From: Saprospiraceae bacterium
Lineage (GTDB): Bacteria > Bacteroidota > Bacteroidia > Chitinophagales > Saprospiraceae
DNA length: 5,270 nt
NCBI GenBank assembly: GCA_025455635.1
Contig: JALOMF010000328.1
Coordinates: 1-5,270 of the forward strand
Direction: 5' to 3'
Shown: positions 1 through 5,270 of the stretch, one piece after another
Layout of the letters: each line of letters begins with the position of its first letter
Position numbering within the stretch: the first letter of the stretch is position 1
Notes under the pieces: generated by a model
The model's database searches: none
The model's input: the letters and a program-made list of their open reading frames with translations, nothing else
Told to the model about the DNA's origin: nothing
Translations under genes and position numbers: made by a program

Positions 1-3
1 CAA

Positions 4-3000
4 ATGGTGCGCATCATGCAAATCAACAAAAACAAATATCGTAATTCAACCGAGAGCAAGCTTCAGCACAGTTTATTCCGAAGCCCGCATCTTCCTTTAT
101 GCGATCTGAATTTATTGGAGGCAGTGAATGAAATGTATGCGCACTCGACACATAACGTGATTTTCATCGTAATCACGATTCTGGGGGTTTTCAGTTATAA
201 ACAGCTTTCCTACGAGCTGATTCCCAAATTCAGTGCTCCGTTCGTCATCATCCAGACGCTCTACCCAGGTGCAAACCCATCAGAGGTTGAGAACTCGGTG
301 ACCCGGAACATCGAAGACGCTGTGTCGAGCATGGAGAACATCGTCTCGTTGCGAAGCACCTCCTTCGAGAGCCTGTCATTTGTGTTCATTGAGCTGAAGG
401 ACGGGACGAATATTGACCTCGCCCTGCAAGACGCCCAACGCAAACTGAATGCGAATGCGGCCAGCTTGCCAGAAGGCGCCGAGCCACCTGCCCTCACCAA
501 ATTTGCCTCCGACGAGTTCCCGATTTTGAGCATCGGCGTCACGACAAATGCAGCGCCCGCCGAGTTTTTCGACTTGGTGGAAGACCGCTTCAAGCCTGCC
601 ATTTCCAGCATCGAGGGCGTTGGTGAAGTGCGAATCGTGGGCGGTCAGGAGCGAGAAATCCAAGTGCTGGTAAACCGCCAGAAACTGGAATCCCGCAACA
701 TGACCATCTTGCAAGTAGTGCAGGCCATCCGGCAAGCAAACCTCGACTTCCCTACTGGCAAAATTGAGAACCAAGACGAGCAAATCATCATCCGGTTGGC
801 TGGGAAATTCCAGACCGTGGACGACCTGAGGGGACTTGTGGTGGCCAACTCACCAATGACCGGACTGCCCGTGAAACTGAGCGAAATCGCTGAAGTGAGT
901 GATGGCCTCAAGGATTTGACGAGCATCAGCCGGGTGAACAGCAACAACGCCATCGGTGTGCAGGTGCTGAAAACGACCGATGCCAACGCCGTGGCCGTGG
1001 CAGAGGGAGTCATTGCGCAGCTCGAAAAACTGAAGACGCAGTACAAGGACAAGAATTTCAATTATGAAATAGCCAACAACCAGACGGATTTCACCATTGA
1101 GGCAGTGGATGCCGTAACCCACGACCTCTTGCTGGCCATCGTGCTGGTTGCGGTGGTGATGCTTTTCTTTTTGCACTCCATCCGCAACGCCATCATCGTC
1201 ATGCTGGCGATACCAACTTCGCTGGTGGCCACCTTCATCATGATGTACGCAGCAGGTTTCACGCTCAATCTGATGACGCTGCTGGCCATGTCACTTGTGA
1301 TTGGCATCCTTGTGGACGACAGTATCGTGGTCCTCGAAAACATCTACCGCTACATGGAGCATGGCGTGAAGCGAAAACGGGCATCGCTCATCGGGCGGAA
1401 TGAGATTGCTTTCACGGCTATTTCCATCACGCTCGTTGACGTGGTTGTTTTCGTCCCAATCGCACTCACTTCGGGCATCGTGGGCAGCATCATGCGCTCG
1501 TTTGCCTTGGTAGTTACCTTCTCCACGCTCATGTCGCTGTTCGTTTCCTTCACGCTGACGCCCATGCTTGCCAGCCGTTTTTCAAAATTGGAAACGTTCA
1601 ACAACAAGAGCATCTGGGGCATGATGTTCAATGGCTTTGAAAAAATTTTGCAGGCCGTGAACGACTGGTACGCACGGGTGCTTGGCAGGGTCATCAACCC
1701 TATGAAGTTTGCATACAGCCCGGCGAAAATCCGTCAAATAGAAGCTAGGGAGGCAGCTGACGGCAAGCCTCGAAAAAAGCACTTCAACTTGTATTTGCCT
1801 TCATTTGCAGTGTTTGTGGTCATCATTGTCTTATTTGTCAGCTCATTTTCATTGTTTGAAAAAGGCTATATCGGCACGGCGTTCATCCAGAACGGTGACC
1901 GTGGCGAGTTCATCTTGAAACTGGAGCTGCCCAAGGACGCTACCCTCCGGGAAACCAACTTAGCTACGCAAAAAGCAGAGGAATTTTTCAAAAACAAGAA
2001 GGAAGTCGTGAAGACATTTGCCACCATTGGCAGAACGTCTGGGCAGTTCGGCAGCCAGTCAACGCCCTATGTTTCTGAATTGACTTTGAAAATGGTGCCG
2101 GTCAGCGAGCGGGACATCAGCACCGACCTCTACGCCCAACGGGTACGAAACGAGCTGGAACGGGAACTACCCGGCGTGAAAGTCACCTCAGCCCCCGTCA
2201 GCTTTTTTGGCGGCGCCGACGAAGACCCCCTGCAAATATTCGTCAGTGGCACCAACAAGGATGAGGTCATGAAATACGCCAACGAGCTGCTGGCTGAAAT
2301 CAAGAAAATACCGGGCACACTGGAAGCCAAGCTCTCCATTGAGGAGGGCAGCCCCGAAATCAAAGTGTCGGTGGACCGTGAGCGCATGTCACAGCTTGGC
2401 CTGACGATGGACATGGTGGGCGGCACGATGCAGACGGCTTTCAATGGCAACGACCAGGCGCAATTCCGGGCTGGCTCAAAGGAGTACGACATCAAAATCA
2501 AGATGGACAACTTCAACCGAAACAGCGTGGACGATATAGCCAACCTACAATTGATGAACAACCAAGGTCAGTTGATTAAACTCAGCCAGTTCGCAACGGT
2601 AGAGCAGACCACTGGCCCAAACCAGTTGGAGCGCCTTAATCGCCAGCCCTCGGTCATCATAAAATCGAAGGTACTGGGCCGCACCAGTGGCGATATTGGT
2701 GCAGATATCAATGCCATGCTCACACCGGAAGAAGGCAAACCAGAGACTGGCAAAATGAAGCCGCCTTCTGGTATTTCCCTCATGTACGAAGGCGATTTGA
2801 AGAACCAAGCCGAGGGTTTCACGAGCCTGCTTTTGGCATTGTTCGCAGCCCTGACTTTTGTTTATCTGATTCTGGTAGCGCTGTACGACAGTTGGTCGTA
2901 TCCATTAGTGGTAGGCTTTTCCATCCTGCCCGCTATTTCCGGGGCATTTTTGGCAATGGCTTTGACCCTGAGCGTGTTGGATATTTTTGCCATGCTCGGC

Positions 3001-3426
3001 CTCATCATGATGTTGGGCCTGGTGGCCAAAAACGGAATCCTGCTCGTGGACTTTGCCTCCCATGCCAAGAAAGATAGCGGCATGACGACCATCGAGGCGC
3101 TCATTGCCGCAGGCCGCACCCGTTTGCGACCCATTTTGATGACCACGCTTTCGATGTCCATCGGCTTCTTGCCAATTGCCTTGGCCAAGGGCGCAGGTGC
3201 AGAATGGAAAAACGGCCTTGCCTGGGCACTCATCGGTGGCTTGACAAGTTCGATGATACTGACCCTGTTCATTGTGCCTGTGATGTTCCAGTTTGTGGAG
3301 GGCCTGAGGGAGGGCATTGGTAACTTAAAACGTGCTTTGGGCTTCAAAAAAGAGGAAGACGAAGGAGATGATTGGAACCGAGAAATTACGGAGCCATTGA
3401 TTTCTCATGATTTTGAAACGCATTGA
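4..3426 (+). CDS. RND efflux pump permease, HAE-1/AcrB type
   Basis: Inner-membrane proton-driven transporter subunit that would export small amphiphilic compounds through a periplasmic adaptor and a TolC-like channel; the substrate cannot be told from sequence. Numbering from the ATG at 4 gives 1140 residues (AcrB has 1049). TM1 is at about 51-66, followed by the first porter/docking region with PGANPSEVEN and EDAVSSMEN. TM2-TM6 span about 375-520, and TM4 carries the family motif GILVDDSIVVLEN with D438/D439 (AcrB D407/D408). TM7 is at about 600-618, then FIQNGDRGEF and the second porter half. TM8-TM12 span about 942-1095, with AKNGILLVDF (K1009, AcrB K940) and RLRPILMTT (R1040 and T1047, AcrB R971 and T978). 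The AKNG motif favours HAE-1 over heavy-metal RND pumps. An acidic cytoplasmic tail ends the protein. The frame is intact. The start is unsure: family alignment puts the N-terminus near 106-133 (TTG 115, GTG 124 or ATG 133, after GGAGG at 117-121), and the frame is also open to the window edge. The product is certain; the start is not. Confidence 0.95.
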   Translation: MVRIMQINKNKYRNSTESKLQHSLFRSPHLPLCDLNLLEAVNEMYAHSTHNVIFIVITILGVFSYKQLSYELIPKFSAPFVIIQTLYPGANPSEVENSVTRNIEDAVSSMENIVSLRSTSFESLSFVFIELKDGTNIDLALQDAQRKLNANAASLPEGAEPPALTKFASDEFPILSIGVTTNAAPAEFFDLVEDRFKPAISSIEGVGEVRIVGGQEREIQVLVNRQKLESRNMTILQVVQAIRQANLDFPTGKIENQDEQIIIRLAGKFQTVDDLRGLVVANSPMTGLPVKLSEIAEVSDGLKDLTSISRVNSNNAIGVQVLKTTDANAVAVAEGVIAQLEKLKTQYKDKNFNYEIANNQTDFTIEAVDAVTHDLLLAIVLVAVVMLFFLHSIRNAIIVMLAIPTSLVATFIMMYAAGFTLNLMTLLAMSLVIGILVDDSIVVLENIYRYMEHGVKRKRASLIGRNEIAFTAISITLVDVVVFVPIALTSGIVGSIMRSFALVVTFSTLMSLFVSFTLTPMLASRFSKLETFNNKSIWGMMFNGFEKILQAVNDWYARVLGRVINPMKFAYSPAKIRQIEAREAADGKPRKKHFNLYLPSFAVFVVIIVLFVSSFSLFEKGYIGTAFIQNGDRGEFILKLELPKDATLRETNLATQKAEEFFKNKKEVVKTFATIGRTSGQFGSQSTPYVSELTLKMVPVSERDISTDLYAQRVRNELERELPGVKVTSAPVSFFGGADEDPLQIFVSGTNKDEVMKYANELLAEIKKIPGTLEAKLSIEEGSPEIKVSVDRERMSQLGLTMDMVGGTMQTAFNGNDQAQFRAGSKEYDIKIKMDNFNRNSVDDIANLQLMNNQGQLIKLSQFATVEQTTGPNQLERLNRQPSVIIKSKVLGRTSGDIGADINAMLTPEEGKPETGKMKPPSGISLMYEGDLKNQAEGFTSLLLALFAALTFVYLILVALYDSWSYPLVVGFSILPAISGAFLAMALTLSVLDIFAMLGLIMMLGLVAKNGILLVDFASHAKKDSGMTTIEALIAAGRTRLRPILMTTLSMSIGFLPIALAKGAGAEWKNGLAWALIGGLTSSMILTLFIVPVMFQFVEGLREGIGNLKRALGFKKEEDEGDDWNREITEPLISHDFETH

Positions 3427-3445
3427 TGAATTATTTTTCAAAATT

Positions 3446-3483
3446 AAAAATGCCCAGTGCCGCAAGCCCTGGGCATTTTTTTT
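3446..3483 (+). terminator. Rho-independent terminator after the RND gene
   Basis: A 12-bp perfect stem pairs 3446-3457 (A5 then TGCCCAG) with 3469-3480 (CTGGGCA then T5) around an 11-base loop. It runs into an uninterrupted T tract at 3476-3483 and starts 19 bases after the RND stop codon. The stem has a G/C-rich core of seven pairs closed by A-T pairs. It should separate the RND transcript from the barrel gene downstream. The A run on the left arm means weak termination of any minus-strand transcript is also possible. Confidence 0.9.
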
Positions 3484-3666
3484 GAAAAAAAAGTTCATCT
3501 GCCAAAAATAATCAGGGTAGCTTCATCAGTGTAAAATTTGAGCACAGAATTTGTAATGGCAATTTTACCTTCCAGTTTATTCTCCCAACACTACGTGCAT
3601 TTTTTATCACTCACACATCGCTGATGCTCAACGACTTGTTGGGTACAGCAGACAAAAACTATTGGA
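3484..3666. other. AT-rich intergenic region before the barrel gene
   Basis: These 183 bases lie between the RND terminator and the next start codon, so they should hold the promoter of the barrel gene. I found no clean match to the Bacteroidota sigma-A consensus (TTG near -33, TAnnTTTG near -7). The nearest is TAAAATTTG at 3532-3540, whose spacer is one base too long. The only longer open stretch from an ATG (3556) is 22 codons and looks non-coding. A 7-bp inverted repeat (CCCAACA at 3584-3590, TGTTGGG at 3637-3643) is too short and too widely spaced to interpret. Confidence 0.5.
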
Positions 3667-4365
3667 ATGACAACATTTAAAAAACTACTTGCCAAGCTTT
3701 TACTGCTATCCATGCCGATTTTTGGTTATTCCCAAAACTTCTGGGAAGTCAGCCTTAGCCCAGGCGCCCTGACCTATCTGGGCGACCTCACGGTACCGCA
3801 TTTGACCTTCAAAGAAACCCATTTTGGCGGGCAAATCAATATCAAGCGATATTTCAACGGAGAGCATGCGCTTCGGTTGAACATCCTGCATGGCACCATT
3901 TCTGGGGATGACCGAAATTTTGGGTCAAATGCAGGCCGAGGAAATAATTTCAAGGGCCAGTTGACCGAGTTTTCGCTGATGGGCGAGATAGACCTCAAAG
4001 GGCGCAGGCGGTTCTCAAAAAAACTAGGCTACCAAAAAACCACCTCTCCTTACATCAACATTGGTTTGGCTGGTATTTATTGCAATCCGACCGTACACTA
4101 TGGTGAGCCAAACAGCAAGGACCAAGGCGTACAGTTCCCAGATTGGCATTTTGCCATCCCCGTGGGCGGTGGCGTTAAGTTCGACTTGACAGAACGCATC
4201 GTGCTGGGTGTTGAGATGAGCTTCCACGTAACTTTATCCGATTACCTTGATGGCACACAGGCATCAGGTAATGCGTATAAAAATGATTCACTGTTGTTCA
4301 GCGGGCTGACGATAGGTTATCGTTTCGAGAAACAAAAAAAAGCAACCGTAACGAGTGGGGCATAA
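3667..4365 (+). CDS. Exported DUF6089-like outer-membrane beta-barrel protein
   Basis: A 232-residue protein, probably an eight-stranded outer-membrane barrel of unknown function. Residues 1-22 form a Sec signal peptide: basic start with KK at 5-6, leucine-rich core, and likely cleavage after GYS before Q23. The mature part opens with WEVSLSPGALTYLGDL (26-41), followed by ISGDD (78-82), SPYINIGLAGIYCNP (127-141), a glycine-rich strand FAIPVGGGVKFDL (162-174), SDYLDG (191-196) and a last strand FSGLTIGYRF (211-220). From memory, YLGDL, ISGDD, the SPY strand and SDYLD are hallmarks of the DUF6089 family, common in Bacteroidota and often annotated as outer-membrane beta-barrel protein. Unlike classical porins it does not end on the aromatic of its last strand but has a polar 12-residue tail. 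The start at 3667 is chosen because the signal peptide begins there; GGA directly abuts the ATG, so no spaced Shine-Dalgarno exists. It appears to be a single-gene unit between two terminators. The barrel call is firm, the family name somewhat less so. Confidence 0.85.
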   Translation: MTTFKKLLAKLLLLSMPIFGYSQNFWEVSLSPGALTYLGDLTVPHLTFKETHFGGQINIKRYFNGEHALRLNILHGTISGDDRNFGSNAGRGNNFKGQLTEFSLMGEIDLKGRRRFSKKLGYQKTTSPYINIGLAGIYCNPTVHYGEPNSKDQGVQFPDWHFAIPVGGGVKFDLTERIVLGVEMSFHVTLSDYLDGTQASGNAYKNDSLLFSGLTIGYRFEKQKKATVTSGA

Positions 4366-4408
4366 AAAAATCGGGGGGACGCCAGAACAGGCGTCCCCCC
4401 GATTTTTT
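4365..4408. terminator. Bidirectional terminator between convergent genes
   Basis: A perfect 19-bp inverted repeat pairs 4365-4383 with 4390-4408 around a 6-base loop AGAACA. The core is 13 pairs (TCGGGGGGACGCC with its complement), flanked by an A run on the left (4364-4370) and a T run on the right (4403-4408). Read on either strand the hairpin is followed by a U tract, so it can stop both the plus-strand barrel gene and the minus-strand T9SS gene. The left arm begins on the last base of the barrel gene's TAA stop codon, and the right arm ends 13 bases from the minus-strand gene's stop codon. Confidence 0.93.
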
Positions 4409-4421
4409 ATTGAAATGAAGA

Positions 4422-5216
4422 TTATTTTTTGAAAAAAGTCGTAGCTACAAATTTGCCTTCACTTTCCAATTTTACGACATAGAATCCTGCCTCAAGCTGT
4501 GAAATATCTAGCTTTTTCACAGATTCCATCGTAGTACTCAGAACGGATTTTCCGTTGATATCCAGCACTTCCACAGCACTTTTGCCAGCGAAAACCACAT
4601 TGACGAAGTCGGTTGCAGGGCTTGGGTACAGTTTGATTTTTGGGGATTTTGCAAGTTCGCCTGTACCCGATACAATGGCGGGAAGTACAACAGAGTGAAC
4701 GCTTTTCAAGGCATTGTCGCCTGTTTTTTGGCCATTGCTGTTGGCACAAAGCGTCGCAAAATAAAAGTGGATGGAATCGTTTTCGACCGATTCAGGAGCC
4801 ACCCAGTTGAATGTCCAAGATGCAGCGCCATTGGTCAAGTTTTTGGGGCTTGATTGGCGCACATATTGGCGGCCTGCTGCATTTCCAATCGAAGAGCCAG
4901 TCCCAGCCGACAAAATCCCAGCTTTTGAGTTGGCTTCGTCCAGCACGGTGAGCTGGTAGCCCGCACGAATGGCGTTGCTTTCATTTGTCAAAGTGATGGT
5001 ATAGGTTTGATTGGCAACTACGGTATCTGGCAAGCCAGTTATCCCGACGTTGCCTGCGTAGCTCCCTCCCGAATGGCAGCCGGAAGCTTGGCAAGTAGTT
5101 TCGCCGGGGGCACCTGTGCGGCCAGTCGGTGGATTGTTGGGGTCAATGAGGGTAGAAGACAACACCATGAACACGGCCATCGGCAACAAAGTGAATGTAA
5201 GAGTCTTTAAAATCAT
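4422..5216 (-). CDS. Secreted choice-of-anchor-V/Reeler-like protein with T9SS sorting tail
   Basis: A 264-residue exported protein. A hydrophobic signal segment covers about residues 3-21, with an unclear cleavage site. The sequence TGRTGAPGETTCQASGCHSGG (31-51) follows, holding C42-X4-C47-H48, a layout resembling a c-type heme site with a wider spacing. A beta-rich domain (about 55-180) includes NQTYTITLTN, the tryptophan strand ASWTFNWVAPE (132-142) and HFYFATLCANSNGQKTGD (150-167). This arrangement of GAPGE...C...CH, W-x-W/AP and FYFA...N..G...GD matches what I recall of the choice-of-anchor V (Reeler-related) domain. From about 190 to the end lies a type A T9SS sorting domain: KLYPSPATDFVNV (195-207), VEVLDINGKSV, LDISQLEAGFYVVKLES and a basic end FFKK. 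In such proteins this domain directs passage through the type IX system and is normally cleaved off, with release or surface anchoring. The function of the main domain and whether heme is bound are unknown. The start at 5216 is the ATG giving a normal signal peptide; no Shine-Dalgarno is visible. The gene converges on the barrel gene. Confidence 0.88.
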   Translation of the reverse strand: MILKTLTFTLLPMAVFMVLSSTLIDPNNPPTGRTGAPGETTCQASGCHSGGSYAGNVGITGLPDTVVANQTYTITLTNESNAIRAGYQLTVLDEANSKAGILSAGTGSSIGNAAGRQYVRQSSPKNLTNGAASWTFNWVAPESVENDSIHFYFATLCANSNGQKTGDNALKSVHSVVLPAIVSGTGELAKSPKIKLYPSPATDFVNVVFAGKSAVEVLDINGKSVLSTTMESVKKLDISQLEAGFYVVKLESEGKFVATTFFKK

Positions 5217-5270
5217 AGAAATCCGTTTAATGAAAAGATGGTGAAAAAACGCAAGGTGCTTTTACAAAGA

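Noticed and set aside
2892..3077. Plus-strand 61-codon open frame inside the pump gene
   Set aside because: It overlaps TM8-TM10 of the pump in another frame and its translation shows no recognisable feature.
2862..3347. Long minus-strand open frame of 161 codons opposite the pump gene, with others at 2130-2561, 645-1061 and 376-783
   Set aside because: They lie wholly antisense to a well-supported RND coding sequence, show no domain logic, and are expected by chance opposite a GC-balanced coding gene.
3532..3540. Possible -7 promoter element TAAAATTTG before the barrel gene
   Set aside because: The spacer between TA and TTTG is three bases instead of two, and no TTG sits at the expected distance upstream, so I did not call a promoter.
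3584..3643. Inverted repeat CCCAACA / TGTTGGG
   Set aside because: Seven pairs with a 46-base loop are within chance expectation and do not extend.
4425..4437. T6-G-A6 tract resembling the T8-G-A8 tract at 3476-3492, as a possible repeat
   Set aside because: This copy simply encodes the FFKK end of the T9SS tail on the minus strand; the similarity is low-complexity sequence and does not extend beyond it.
4771..5210. Two plus-strand open frames (4771-4959, 5007-5210) opposite the T9SS protein
   Set aside because: The minus-strand frame has a signal peptide, a recognisable domain and a sorting tail; the plus frames have none of these.
5217..5270. Promoter search upstream of the minus-strand gene
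   Set aside because: Only 54 bases are available; a TTTG occurs near the window edge but no matching TAnnTTTG follows at the right spacing, so no call was made.

Overview
The window looks like a piece of a Bacteroidota chromosome. The strongest sign is the minus-strand protein at 4422-5216, which ends in a type IX secretion (T9SS) sorting domain, a system confined to that phylum and close relatives. Supporting signs are a DUF6089-like outer-membrane barrel protein, an RND pump of the Bacteroidota type, and gene starts without clear Shine-Dalgarno sequences. The family or genus cannot be fixed from this sequence alone.

Layout. Positions 4-3426 (+) hold one large gene for an inner-membrane RND efflux permease (HAE-1/AcrB type), with all proton-relay residues present. 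Its true start is uncertain because the 5' end lies at the window edge and its N-terminus departs from the family. A strong rho-independent terminator follows (3446-3483). About 180 bases of AT-rich intergenic DNA lead to a second plus-strand gene (3667-4365), a secreted or outer-membrane beta-barrel protein of the DUF6089 kind. That gene and the minus-strand gene at 4422-5216 converge on one perfect 19-bp hairpin (4365-4408) that can end transcription from both sides. The minus-strand gene encodes an exported protein with a CX4CH motif, a choice-of-anchor-V/Reeler-like domain and the T9SS tail.

How the genes relate. All three products belong to the cell envelope or are exported, but terminators separate them and nothing shows that they work as one system. 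The usual RND partners, a periplasmic adaptor and a TolC-like outer-membrane channel, are not in the window; they may lie upstream. I found no RNA genes, mobile elements, CRISPR arrays or defence modules. I read this as an ordinary chromosomal region with a few points worth checking, not as a new system.
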